A stretch of 64,000 bases of DNA. Origin: Ancrocorticia sp047501485 (GTDB taxonomy: Bacteria > Actinomycetota > Actinomycetes > Actinomycetales > Actinomycetaceae). Position numbers and translations under genes: made by a program. The stretch covers positions 682,001-746,000 of the forward strand of contig JAZDRN010000001.1 in NCBI GenBank assembly GCA_047501485.1. Reading direction: 5' to 3'. Each line of letters starts with the position of its first letter. Position 1 is the first letter of the stretch. The notes below the pieces were generated by a model. It was not told where the DNA came from, made no database searches, and was given only the letters and a program-made list of their open reading frames with translations. Positions 18,307-26,424 of this stretch are shown here, piece after piece.

Positions 18307-18387
18307 GCGCGGCAGAATTGTGGCCGTTGCTCAACCCGAAGGGCTGCTGCTCGCCGCCTTTGCGCCCGGTGCACCGCCCGTCTCAAT

Positions 18388-18462
18388 GAGTGACGCCCTG
18401 GTGCGCCGCCTGTCCGGACGAGTGACGCCCTGGTGCGCCGCCTGTCCGGACGAGTGACGCCC
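18388..18462. repeat. 32-bp tandem repeat, two full copies and a partial third
   Basis: Identical 32-base units beginning GAGTGACGCCCTGGTGCG occupy 18388-18419 and 18420-18451. Another eleven bases start at 18452, and a diverged partial unit lies just upstream from about 18370. This is non-coding spacer between gltX and the following gene. Confidence 0.85.
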
Positions 18463-18495
18463 CCGGCGATCTGTGACGTGTTTGCGGCTGTCACA

Positions 18496-18552
18496 GCCGT
18501 CACGCATAGCTGGAGCCGTCACGCATAGCTGGAGCCGTCACGCATAGCCGGA
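18496..18552. repeat. Three tandem copies of a 19-bp repeat
   Basis: GCCGTCACGCATAGCTGGA occurs at 18496, 18515 and 18534; the last copy has one change. It is distinct from the 32-bp array 30 bases upstream. Two unrelated tandem arrays in one 400-base spacer suggest slippage-prone DNA. Confidence 0.85.
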
Positions 18553-18663
18553 AGGGTCACTTATCGCGGAGAGGTCGCCGCATCTTGGAGGTGAAGTCCG
18601 CGCGCTCAGGAAGGAACGGGGCACGAAACGGTTACCTCCGGGCAGAAACGGTAGGCTGGCAGC

Positions 18664-20193
18664 ATGTTTGGAAGGCGAGCGGACAAGCAGTCGGAGAATT
18701 CCCAGATCGTTCAGGTGAGCGATTGCCTGGTGCGCCCCGGTATCATCATGCGCAGCTGGCTCAGCGAACTCGCACGATCGTTTGTCGAGCTGCGTCAACC
18801 TCGCGAAGGCGAATCGGTGACCTGGGCGGATGGTTTGCAGGACGTGCAGGAGATCGACCGCCTTCTGGATGGAGTGCTTCGTGGGCCGGGCAGCTTCGCG
18901 ACCCTGACGAATGCGTTCGTGGGAGACGTGGATGAGTCCTCTGGCGACGATGCCCACGCAGGTGCCGAGGATGTGCCCGAACCCGAACCGTTGCAACCCC
19001 CGCGTAACCGGGATGAACTCGAGCTCTACTGCGAAGAGATGGGCATGCGAGTGATCGGGTGGCTGGTCGCGGCTCTGGACGCTCCCGAGGGAACGCTGGT
19101 GCCCCACGAGAGGAACGAAGAGGTTCTCGCTCGATACGCGTTGCGATCGCTGAGTTCCTTCACGGTGTCCTATGCTTTTGGAACCTTCGAGAAGAACATC
19201 GTCATCGATGCGCTCTGTGGAGCTGACGTGCGCGAGCGGCTCGACAGGCTTGCTCTGAGGATCATCGAATTGCCGGGCTTGCAGTGGTGGAGCGAGGAGT
19301 TCGATCCGGCGAACTACGGCTTCCACAGTGTCGGCTCGGGGAGGGGAGCGCGCATTGCAGCCCCGGGCGAATCCTTTCCTGCGGATTCTCAGCGCCGGAC
19401 GGGATGGGGCAGGCTTTCCAAGCAGGATCGTGAGACTGCGGCCCAATTCAAGGCGCTTGATAGGGATTTCGGCGATATTCCGAGGGTTGCCGGCTATAGC
19501 TGGGATCCGGGTTCTCAGCTGTCGGTGCCGCGACCACAGAGTTTCCGCGCGACCGATCCCTCCTGGGTTACACCCACGCGAGAGGAGCTGCGTTCAGCAC
19601 TGGGACGATACGCCGCGTCCGTCGGCGAGGAACTTGAAGCGATCGTCGATGAACGTCTGCTGGAGGAGCGCGCGCAAACGCATTCGAGCGTGTGCACAGA
19701 ACAGTTTCTGGGCGACGACGCCGGCGACCGCCCGCTGCGTGCATTGGTTCAGCAGTCACTTCCGCCACGTGAGTATCGCATCGCCACCGTTCATGCCGCG
19801 CGCGATTGGACGGACCTCGTTGAAAGATACCCGATGGCGCTTGTCCCCTATGGAACCTCGGATACTCCACGGGTATGGAGTGGGGATGCGCACGGGACCT
19901 GGTTGACCGTGGATTGGAGCAGGGCAGCCACGCAGTTCGACGGCATCTATCTCAGCGTCCTGGGGTCATTGGACGTCGCGTACGTCCCGCTGCGGGTGGT
20001 CGTTCCCGGCCCGGCTGGTGAGCGGGAGGGCTGGACCATGATGACCGGATGGACTCCGGGATCGGTGCTTTGGCTCAACGACCCCGTCGGCTCCTGGCCC
20101 GAGGCCCCCAAATGGAGCTTCGATGACGCGGATCGTGAATATGAGGAGGCGGCGGAACAACTCAGAAAAGCGCGAGATCGCGGGGATAATTAG
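18664..20193 (+). CDS. Hypothetical protein, 509 aa
   Basis: I recognise no family. The protein is acidic and soluble, with no signal peptide or membrane helix. The first 90 residues look helical. A low-complexity acidic linker follows at about 97-120 (DESSGDDAHAGAEDVPEPEP). A mixed alpha/beta domain from about residue 120 contains Trp-rich turns such as LPGLQWWSEEF. The C-terminal part is beta-rich and ends in a short charged coiled coil (DREYEEAAEQLRKARDRG). Codon use matches neighbouring genes, so it is a real gene. It sits alone between gltX and the tRNA cluster. Confidence 0.75.
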   Translation: MFGRRADKQSENSQIVQVSDCLVRPGIIMRSWLSELARSFVELRQPREGESVTWADGLQDVQEIDRLLDGVLRGPGSFATLTNAFVGDVDESSGDDAHAGAEDVPEPEPLQPPRNRDELELYCEEMGMRVIGWLVAALDAPEGTLVPHERNEEVLARYALRSLSSFTVSYAFGTFEKNIVIDALCGADVRERLDRLALRIIELPGLQWWSEEFDPANYGFHSVGSGRGARIAAPGESFPADSQRRTGWGRLSKQDRETAAQFKALDRDFGDIPRVAGYSWDPGSQLSVPRPQSFRATDPSWVTPTREELRSALGRYAASVGEELEAIVDERLLEERAQTHSSVCTEQFLGDDAGDRPLRALVQQSLPPREYRIATVHAARDWTDLVERYPMALVPYGTSDTPRVWSGDAHGTWLTVDWSRAATQFDGIYLSVLGSLDVAYVPLRVVVPGPAGEREGWTMMTGWTPGSVLWLNDPVGSWPEAPKWSFDDADREYEEAAEQLRKARDRGDN

Positions 20194-20299
20194 CTTGTGA
20201 TCCAGCTATCACCTGCTTGATTTGAAACTACTTCGCCGTCCCGGTAGAGTTCTTTGCTGTCGCTGATTGAGGTTTGGCCGAGAAAAGCGAATAAAACCT

Positions 20300-20371
20300 T
20301 GGGGTATGGTGTAATTGGCAACACAGGTGATTCTGGTTCATCCGTTCTAGGTTCGAGTCCTGGTACCCCAG
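20300..20371 (+). tRNA. tRNA-Gln (anticodon CUG)
   Basis: The 72-base cloverleaf has acceptor TGGGGTA paired with TACCCCA and discriminator G. The anticodon loop is TTCTGGT (anticodon CTG) and the T-loop GTTCGAGTC. The 3' CCA is not encoded. It is the first of three clustered tRNA genes. Confidence 0.94.
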
Positions 20372-20411
20372 CGAATGGCTGAATGCCTATTCATGCACGG
20401 CACGTGCAAAG

Positions 20412-20484
20412 GCCCCCATCGTCTAGCGGCCTAGGACATCGCCCTCTCACGGCGGTAACACCGGTTCAAATCCGGTTGGGGGTA
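20412..20484 (+). tRNA. tRNA-Glu (anticodon CUC), copy 1
   Basis: The 73-base cloverleaf has acceptor GCCCCCA paired with TGGGGGT (the first pair is G-U) and discriminator A. The anticodon arm CGCC-CTCTCAC-GGCG contains anticodon CTC. It is identical to the copy at 20536. Confidence 0.94.
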
Positions 20485-20535
20485 CTGGTGAGCAAAGCCT
20501 CGGATGTTCTCATTCGTGCGCTGAGCGATCCGTAG

Positions 20536-20608
20536 GCCCCCATCGTCTAGCGGCCTAGGACATCGCCCTCTCACGGCGGTAACACCGGTTCAAATCCGGT
20601 TGGGGGTA
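20536..20608 (+). tRNA. tRNA-Glu (anticodon CUC), copy 2
   Basis: Base-for-base identical to the tRNA-Glu at 20412 over all 73 positions, while the 51-base spacer is unrelated. A terminator begins eight bases after its end, so the three tRNAs are likely one transcript. Confidence 0.94.
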
Positions 20609-20615
20609 CAGATAG

Positions 20616-20649
20616 ATCTCGTAACACGGTCCCGTGTTACGAGATTTTG
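20616..20649 (+). terminator. Rho-independent terminator of the tRNA cluster
   Basis: ATCTCGTAACACGG at 20616-20629 is perfectly complementary to 20632-20645 across a very short loop, and the 3' arm runs directly into TTTT. Position right after the last tRNA fits. Confidence 0.88.
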
Positions 20650-20806
20650 CGTATACAGCGCGATCTTCGCGTGCTCGTCACATTCGCGGGTTGTCACCAA
20701 AAAGTCGTGCCGCATCACCTGTGCTCAAACGGCCGCTCCACCGCCGAAGGACACCCTACTTTTTAGTCATTCCAGATTCTCGTGCTTAGTGTTAAGTGAA
20801 ACTAAT

Positions 20807-21652
20807 ATGAAGGCAGTCACTGTCACTTCTACTGGAATGGGTCTGCAGAATATGTCTGACGTGCGTGATGCGAGTGATCAAGCGTCCGTGTGGGATGAGG
20901 CTGAGCCGCCTTCCACGCTCCGGCTTGCGGTTATCGATGACCATGAGATTGTGGCGCTGGGAGTCCGCGGGGCATATGAGGCGGTCAGCCCGGAAAAGGA
21001 CGTGAAGATCTCCTGGTACTCGAGCGTGGAACGAATGAGCCAAACCCCCGATGTGGCTATCCTCGATTTACGCTTGGACGACGGAACCGCACCCGCAGAT
21101 AACCTTGAGGCGCTCTTAAGCATGCGGGTTCCCGTCGTCGTCTACACGTCTGCCGATGACCCCTACCTGGTTCGCGAAGCCATTCGTCACGGTGCGCTGT
21201 CCGTGGTGCGCAAGTCCGCCGCCCCTACTGAATTGGTGACGACAGTCGAGGCGGCGTTGAACAACGAGATCACACCCGGATTGGACTGGGCTGCCGCATT
21301 GGATGCCGACAGCGATTTCGTCGCGACGCATCTGACCGATGTCGAGGCCGAGGTGCTGGCACACTACGCCGCCGGGGAGCTTTCCGAGGCCGTTGCACGC
21401 AGGCTCGGGCTCGCTCCGAGCTCCGTCAACACCTACATCAGCCGGATTCGCAAGAAGTACCGGGAGGCGGGCCGCAGGGTCGATTCACGCGTCGATCTTT
21501 TCTTTCGGGCGGTCGAAGATGGCCTGGTCAGCTACTTCGTGGCGAAGGAACAGAGCAGTGCCCCGCAGCCGCAACGCGGTGAACGCCAGCTGGGGCGCCA
21601 GCGGGGTGAGTCCTCCGCCGAACGATTGCAACGTCTCTCGGGGACCTCATGA
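20807..21652 (+). CDS. Orphan response regulator, LuxR/NarL-like
   Basis: From the ATG at 20807 the 281-residue product has a receiver domain with acidic pocket Asp44-Asp45 (VIDDHE), phospho-acceptor Asp87 (AILDLRL) and the conserved Lys in VVRKS. A helix-turn-helix of the LuxR/sigma-4 type follows at about 178-225 (LTDVEAEVLAHYAAGE and ARRLGLAPSSVNTYISRIRKKY). After it comes a charged, Gln/Arg-rich tail. No histidine kinase is adjacent, so its partner is elsewhere. The first 38 residues precede the receiver domain and could be partly untranslated if a later ATG (20837 or 20852) is used. Targets unknown. Confidence 0.82.
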   Translation: MKAVTVTSTGMGLQNMSDVRDASDQASVWDEAEPPSTLRLAVIDDHEIVALGVRGAYEAVSPEKDVKISWYSSVERMSQTPDVAILDLRLDDGTAPADNLEALLSMRVPVVVYTSADDPYLVREAIRHGALSVVRKSAAPTELVTTVEAALNNEITPGLDWAAALDADSDFVATHLTDVEAEVLAHYAAGELSEAVARRLGLAPSSVNTYISRIRKKYREAGRRVDSRVDLFFRAVEDGLVSYFVAKEQSSAPQPQRGERQLGRQRGESSAERLQRLSGTS

Positions 21653-21790
21653 TGATGCACCGTGGCGCGACGCCGTCCCGGCGTGACGAAGCCCGGTCAA
21701 ATCTGCCCGTCCCGTCAAGATCGTCTCAGAAAAACCATCCGAAACGGCCCGGCGCCCGTAGCTCTCCTACCAGCGAGTATCCTCTGAAGA

Positions 21791-23203
21791 ATGACTGAAG
21801 CCGAGCTGTTGAACCGCCTCGATCGCCTCCCTTTCACAAAGCGACATCGAAAGATCCTCTTCGGTGCGGGACTCGGCTGGGCATTCGATGCCATGGACGT
21901 GGGTCTGATCACCTACATCATCGCGGTACTGACCCAGCAGTGGGGATTGACGCCGGGGCAGCAGTCGCTCATCGTCTCAGCAGGATTCGTTGGAATGTCA
22001 CTCGGCGCGATCCTCGGTGGAGGGTTAGCGGACCGCGTGGGCAGACGCACGGTGTTCACCCTGACGCTCATCATCTATGGCGTGGCCACCGGGGCATCGG
22101 CGTTCGTCGGCGGCGTCCTACCGCTGATCATCCTTCGGATACTCGTGGGATTGGGGCTGGGCGCCGAGTTGCCGATCGCTTCCACGCTCGTCGCCGAGGT
22201 CTCGCCGCGCCGGTTGCGGGGTTCGGTCACCGTCTGGCTGGAAGCCTTCTGGGCGCTGGGCTGGACCCTCGCCGCGCTCGTTGGTTATTTCGTGGTTCCG
22301 TTCGGGGATAACGGTTGGCGCTGGGCCTTCGCCATCGGCGCGCTACCCGCCTTCTACGCGATCATCGTGCGCTGGGGCCTTCCCGAATCCGTCCGCTTCC
22401 TCTTGAAGAGCGGGAATATCGAGGAGGCCGCATCGGTGGTGGCCGATCTGGAGAACTCCGCTCGTGAGAAGACCGCGTCCGCTCCTCAATGGCAGGGACA
22501 TGAGCCGAATGAGTTGGCGGGGAGCATGGCAAGCGAGCCGACGACGCCGTCGTCGCACGAGAGCACCGAGAATCCGAACGTGGACGTGGAGCAGAAGCCC
22601 TCGATCGCGGTGCTGTTCTCCGCTTCGCTGCGCCGCCGGACAGTGGCGATCTGGACGGTGTGGTTCATGGTCAACTTCGCCTACTACGGCGCCTTCATCT
22701 GGATTCCGTCGATACTGCATGCCAATGGGCACTCTCTCGTCAAGTCCTTCGGCTTCACACTGGTGATCACCCTCGCCCAACTGCCGGGCTACGCGGTTGC
22801 CGCCTACCTCATCGAGAAGTGGGGCAGACGCCCCACCTTGACCACCTTCCTACTGGGGTCCGCAGTTGCCGCTGTGAGCTTCGGGCTGGCCGATTCCAGC
22901 ACATCGATCATCATCACAGGTTGCATGCTCTCCTTCTTCAATCTTGGTGCATGGGGTGCCCTGTACGCGATAACGCCCGAGGTGTATCCGACATTCGTGC
23001 GCGGCACCGGGGCGGGCTGGGCAGCGGGTTTCGGGCGTATCGCCTCGATCGTGGCACCATTCGCCGTCACCGCATTGCTGGCGGTCGGTGGGGTGCCGGG
23101 AGGCAATAAGGCGTTGCTCTTCGTGGTACTGGCGAGCGCATTCGCGATCGCGGCTGCGGCGACCTTCGCGCTGCCGGAGCGCCGAGGCCAGAGCCTGCGC
23201 TAG
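21791..23203 (+). CDS. MFS transporter, metabolite:H+ symporter type (NiaP-like)
   Basis: A 470-residue major facilitator with twelve predicted membrane segments and a long cytoplasmic loop at about 222-270 rich in Ser, Thr and Glu. The loop-2/3 signature GGLADRVGRRTVF and the N-terminal FGAGLGWAFDAMDVGLITYI (FDAMD) resemble the aromatic acid/nicotinate symporters such as NiaP. The loop EVSPRRLRGSV and the WGRRPTL repeat in the second half are standard MFS features. The substrate cannot be assigned by eye. No operon partner: the next gene is convergent. Confidence 0.85.
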   Translation: MTEAELLNRLDRLPFTKRHRKILFGAGLGWAFDAMDVGLITYIIAVLTQQWGLTPGQQSLIVSAGFVGMSLGAILGGGLADRVGRRTVFTLTLIIYGVATGASAFVGGVLPLIILRILVGLGLGAELPIASTLVAEVSPRRLRGSVTVWLEAFWALGWTLAALVGYFVVPFGDNGWRWAFAIGALPAFYAIIVRWGLPESVRFLLKSGNIEEAASVVADLENSAREKTASAPQWQGHEPNELAGSMASEPTTPSSHESTENPNVDVEQKPSIAVLFSASLRRRTVAIWTVWFMVNFAYYGAFIWIPSILHANGHSLVKSFGFTLVITLAQLPGYAVAAYLIEKWGRRPTLTTFLLGSAVAAVSFGLADSSTSIIITGCMLSFFNLGAWGALYAITPEVYPTFVRGTGAGWAAGFGRIASIVAPFAVTALLAVGGVPGGNKALLFVVLASAFAIAAAATFALPERRGQSLR

Positions 23204-23209
23204 ACGGTT

Positions 23210-23228
23210 GCCCGATGGCTGATCGGGC
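23210..23228. terminator. Hairpin between convergent genes
   Basis: GCCCGAT at 23210-23216 pairs with ATCGGGC at 23222-23228 across a five-base loop, directly after the MFS stop and before the convergent LD-carboxypeptidase stop. No T-run, so termination is only likely. Confidence 0.45.
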
Positions 23229-23245
23229 GGTATCGCCGTCGGGCG

Positions 23246-24034
23246 CTACCCCAGCGTCACGGCTCCGCTGGTTGAGGAGTGACCGATCGTCGGTGCCTCG
23301 ACCAGCGGGACCGCTCCCGCGTACTCCCGGATGAGGTCCAGCAGTTCCTCGCGCTCGCGCGCCTCGTCGATCGCTGTGAATTGTCCGACGACGACGGCCT
23401 TCACCCGCGCGAACGTACCCAGCAGTGCGTGGTGGGCAAGGAACGCGGCAACCGCTTTGAGGCCGGGTGCTCGACCCTCCAGGAGAAGAGCCCCACCGCT
23501 CAGATCGGGCCAGAACGGGGTTCCTGCAAGCTTCAGGAAGCACCTGATGTTGCCCCCGAACCAGGGCAGTGCTGCCACATCCGCGTTCGCGAGCGGGGGC
23601 CGGATGACTCTGCCCTCGAGCGCCGCGTCCAGTGCGGAGAATCCTGTGGAGAGACCGATCAGGGGATTCCAGAGCAACGTTCGCTGTGGCAGCGCGCCCA
23701 GGATGCAGCTCATGTCCGAGTAGCCCACCATGAGTTTGGGATGGGCGGCGATAGTGTCCATGTCCAGGTGGGGTAGCACTTCGTTGGCGAGGTCGCCTCC
23801 CGATATGTCAAGGATGGCGTCGACCTCTGGAGAACGGAAAGCTTGCGCGAGCAACGCGGCGCGTTCGCTCGGATGCCACCTCCACGGCGTCGGTTGCGAG
23901 GCCGCCAAGCCCTCGAGCGCATCCGTGTCGAGGGTGTGGCCACGGCGTGCCAGAGCTTCTCGCAAGCCGGCCAACTTATCGGATGCCCGCGGCAGTGCCG
24001 GATCGGAGCACGAGGTCAGGAAGAGATGCGCCAT
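23246..24034 (-). CDS. LD-carboxypeptidase, peptidase family S66
   Basis: The 262-residue protein has the S66 catalytic set: nucleophile Ser106 in GYSDMS, Glu186 in LLLEGRAPG and His252 in TIGHSS. S66 enzymes cleave the L,D bond before the terminal D-Ala of muropeptide tetrapeptides in peptidoglycan recycling, or microcin C7 in the MccF branch. The strand LDISGGDLANEVLPHLD is also typical. It is somewhat shorter than common members (about 300 residues), lacking part of the N-terminal segment, but all active-site residues are present. Which branch it belongs to is open. Confidence 0.85.
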   Translation of the reverse strand: MAHLFLTSCSDPALPRASDKLAGLREALARRGHTLDTDALEGLAASQPTPWRWHPSERAALLAQAFRSPEVDAILDISGGDLANEVLPHLDMDTIAAHPKLMVGYSDMSCILGALPQRTLLWNPLIGLSTGFSALDAALEGRVIRPPLANADVAALPWFGGNIRCFLKLAGTPFWPDLSGGALLLEGRAPGLKAVAAFLAHHALLGTFARVKAVVVGQFTAIDEAREREELLDLIREYAGAVPLVEAPTIGHSSTSGAVTLG

Positions 24035-24122
24035 GCCCCTCAGCCTAGCCGGGTAGGGCGGTGGACGGCAGCGATGGGAAGACGATGCTCGTGCGGGAGA
24101 ACGGAAGCGATAAGGTGGTGAA

Positions 24123-24524
24123 ATGGCAGGTTTTCATCATGTCGAACTGTGGGTGACGGAAGTGGGGGAGGATTGGCAGTGGTTGCTGTCCACCCTGGGT
24201 TTCTCCCTCGAAGCCTCATGGACGGGCGGGCAGTCGTGGGAGGCCGGCGGAGCATATCTGACCCTGACCACCTCTCCGAACCTGAGCGACGGCGAGCACG
24301 ACCGGCGGCGTGCCGGGATGAACCATCTCGCCTTCAAAGGCGGTGAGCCTCGCGCGGTGGACAGGTTGATGCGCGAGGCCTCTCAACATGGGTGGGAGCC
24401 GCTTTATCAGGAGCGTTATCCTTTTGCCGGTGGCGAACCGCATTACGCGGGTTGGCTGGAGAACGCCGCCGGGTACAAGGTGGAGATTGTCGCGGAAGAA
24501 TCGGAAACGTCGCGCCTCGCGTGA
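24123..24524 (+). CDS. VOC (glyoxalase/bleomycin-resistance) superfamily protein
   Basis: A 133-residue two-module VOC protein. The first module starts FHHVELWVTEVGEDWQWLLSTLGF, with a metal-ligand-like His, and the second is GMNHLAFKGGEPRAVDRLM, ending with ENAAGYKVEIVAEE, where the terminal Glu is a usual metal ligand. Members bind a divalent metal and act as isomerases, dioxygenases or drug-binding proteins; no specific role can be given. The start is preceded by AAGG. It is divergent from the LD-carboxypeptidase. Confidence 0.8.
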   Translation: MAGFHHVELWVTEVGEDWQWLLSTLGFSLEASWTGGQSWEAGGAYLTLTTSPNLSDGEHDRRRAGMNHLAFKGGEPRAVDRLMREASQHGWEPLYQERYPFAGGEPHYAGWLENAAGYKVEIVAEESETSRLA

Positions 24525-24651
24525 TGGCATGCCGGCGCTTCCGGATGCGGCCTCGAATGACGCGCGCCGGTGGTGCTTGCACCTGTCCACAGGAACTAGC
24601 GATATTGTTACTTAGGATCGTGACGCAATCGAACATGGAAGGGATTCGGCT

Positions 24652-25044
24652 TTGGCAGAGGTGATCAAGGTTGGCGCCGTCGTCATTCGCAACGGGAGAG
24701 GCGAAGTCCTGACCGTCCGCAAGAACGGCGCCGAACTCTTCCAGCTGCCGGGCGGAAAGCCGGAAATTGGCGAGACAATGCCTCAGACCGTCATTCGCGA
24801 GGCCGCGGAAGAGGTTGGAATCCGGCTGGATCCCCAGCACCTGCGATACCTCGGGGAGTTCACGGCCACGGCCGCTAATGAGCCGGGGCATGATGTCACG
24901 GGAACCATCTTTACCTATCCCGACGTGGTCGACGGCTTTGCCCCGCACGCCGAGATCGCGGAACTCAAGTGGGTGGATCCGGTGCCGTTCGCCGAGGGGT
25001 GCGCCCCGTTGCTGTCGACACGGATTTTTCCGGCTCTGGGATGA
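24652..25044 (+). CDS. NUDIX hydrolase
   Basis: A 130-residue NUDIX protein. The NUDIX box starts at GGKPEIGETMPQTVIREAAEEVGI (shown as GGKPEIGE, then REAAEEVGI) at about residues 36-59, with all the expected Glu ligands for the divalent cation. It starts with TTG at 24652, preceded by GGAAGG about ten bases upstream; there is no better start. Family members hydrolyse nucleoside diphosphates linked to another moiety, often 8-oxo-dGTP-like or other damaged nucleotides. The exact substrate is unknown. Confidence 0.85.
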   Translation: MAEVIKVGAVVIRNGRGEVLTVRKNGAELFQLPGGKPEIGETMPQTVIREAAEEVGIRLDPQHLRYLGEFTATAANEPGHDVTGTIFTYPDVVDGFAPHAEIAELKWVDPVPFAEGCAPLLSTRIFPALG

Positions 25045-25112
25045 ATGGGGGTCCTGCCCTAGGCTGACAGCGGCTATCCGATAGCCGGTCAGCAGGTGGC
25101 AGATTAGAAGAT

Positions 25113-26270
25113 ATGCGTATCCTGCTCGTTTCTGATTGCTTCGCTCCGCGCCTCGGCGGGATCGAGTCTCAGGTGCATGACCTGGCCCTGGTGCTCATGG
25201 GCAGAGGCCACGAGGTCATCGTCGTCACTGCGACGCCGAACAAGAAGCACTCCAAGCCCGCCTGGGACAGGGTGGATGGCATTCCCGTGCTGCGCTTGAC
25301 CACGCGTCTGGTCGGCGATGTTCCGTGGAATCCCTTCGCGGGGCGCCGTCTGCGCGCTCTTTTCACCACCGCCGATGTGATCCACATTCACACGGGGCTG
25401 ATCTCCTTGTTCGCCCAACACGCCATCGTGGTCGCGGCCTCTATGCGAGTGCCCACGTGTGTGACCTGGCATTGCATGCTCGGGCCGTGGTGGCCGCTTT
25501 TCCACGTGGTGCGCTTCGCACAGTGGGCGGCAAAGCGCGGGGTGACCATGAACGCGGTCTCCTCGCAGCTCGTGCCGGCCGTGCAGCGAATCGTCGGTGA
25601 CAGGACGAAGGTGGGCGTGCTCCATAACGGCATGGATCCCCGTGATTGGACGGAGGTCGCCGCTCGCCGCCTCGCGCGCGGCCAGGCCACCGGGCACTCC
25701 GGGGCATCGGACGGGCGCGGGCCCGTCCGTATTGTCGCCTCGCGCAGGCTGGCTTCCCGTAAGCGCAACGATGTGCTCGTGCGTCTTGCCGTAGCGGCGC
25801 AGGAGAAGGCGGGAATCCCCGTCGAGCTGACGATCTTCGGGGACGGACCGGAGTTCGCTGAGCTCGAGGCGCTTATCGAACACTTGGACGCGCCGTGGAT
25901 ACGCCTGGCGGGGCGGGTGGACCGGGATACTCTCCGGTCGGCATACGAGGACGCCGATATCTACTTCTCGACGGCCCTCATGGAGTCCTTCGGCATAGCC
26001 ACACTGGAGGGACGGACCGCTGGACTTCCCATCGTGGCCCCCGATAACACCGGCGTAGTCGACTTCTGCGAGAACGGCGTGGATGGACTTCTGGGCGACG
26101 GCGACGACGATCTGTGCGATTGCCTGGCCCGCATGATCGCCGACGAGGAGTTGCGCGAGAGAATCGCCCGTCACAACGCCGCGCAGCTTCCGCCGCAGAA
26201 CTGGGACTCCATCGCCGAGGACACGATCGCCGAATACGAGCGCGCTCGTGCGGCGCAGCAGAATAGATGA
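25113..26270 (+). CDS. Family 4 (GT-B) glycosyltransferase
   Basis: The 385-residue protein begins RILLVSDCFAPRLGGIESQVHDLA, the usual GT4 start with the Gly-rich loop (quoted as PRLGGIESQV). The donor-binding C-terminal domain has ASRRLASRKRNDVLV, TIFGDGPEF and the E-x7-E motif ESFGIATLE at about 291-299, followed by the Gly-rich AGLPIVAPD. It resembles transferases of phosphatidyl-inositol mannoside or cell-wall glycan assembly that use nucleotide sugars. Acceptor unknown. Its last codons and stop lie inside the first unit of a 24-bp tandem repeat. Confidence 0.88.
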   Translation: MRILLVSDCFAPRLGGIESQVHDLALVLMGRGHEVIVVTATPNKKHSKPAWDRVDGIPVLRLTTRLVGDVPWNPFAGRRLRALFTTADVIHIHTGLISLFAQHAIVVAASMRVPTCVTWHCMLGPWWPLFHVVRFAQWAAKRGVTMNAVSSQLVPAVQRIVGDRTKVGVLHNGMDPRDWTEVAARRLARGQATGHSGASDGRGPVRIVASRRLASRKRNDVLVRLAVAAQEKAGIPVELTIFGDGPEFAELEALIEHLDAPWIRLAGRVDRDTLRSAYEDADIYFSTALMESFGIATLEGRTAGLPIVAPDNTGVVDFCENGVDGLLGDGDDDLCDCLARMIADEELRERIARHNAAQLPPQNWDSIAEDTIAEYERARAAQQNR

Positions 26271-26394
26271 CCCGCGGCGCAGCAGAATAGATGACCCGCG
26301 GCGCAGCAGAATAGATGACCCGCGGCGCAGCAGAATAGATGACCCGCGGCGCAGCAGAATAGATGACCCGCGGCGCAGCAGAGTAGACGACCTC
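26251..26394. repeat. Six tandem copies of a 24-bp repeat (VNTR) spanning a stop codon
   Basis: Units of 24 bases starting CGGCGCAGCAGAATAGATGA run from 26251 to 26394. Five are identical and the sixth is diverged. The first unit encodes the glycosyltransferase C-terminus and its TGA at 26268-26270. In the +1 frame the array would read (RRSRIDDP)n. It lies between convergent genes and ends 31 bases before the IclR stop. Confidence 0.92.
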
Positions 26395-26424
26395 CGAAAG
26401 AGTAGTCCTGCGAAGCAGGCGTCG

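Noticed and set aside
18388..18552. Repeat arrays considered as a CRISPR or origin iterons
   Set aside because: No spacers, no DnaA-box-like sequence, and no replication gene nearby.
26251..26394. Repeat array considered as a CRISPR
   Set aside because: Units are directly adjacent with no spacers, and no cas gene is in the window. It is a tandem repeat.
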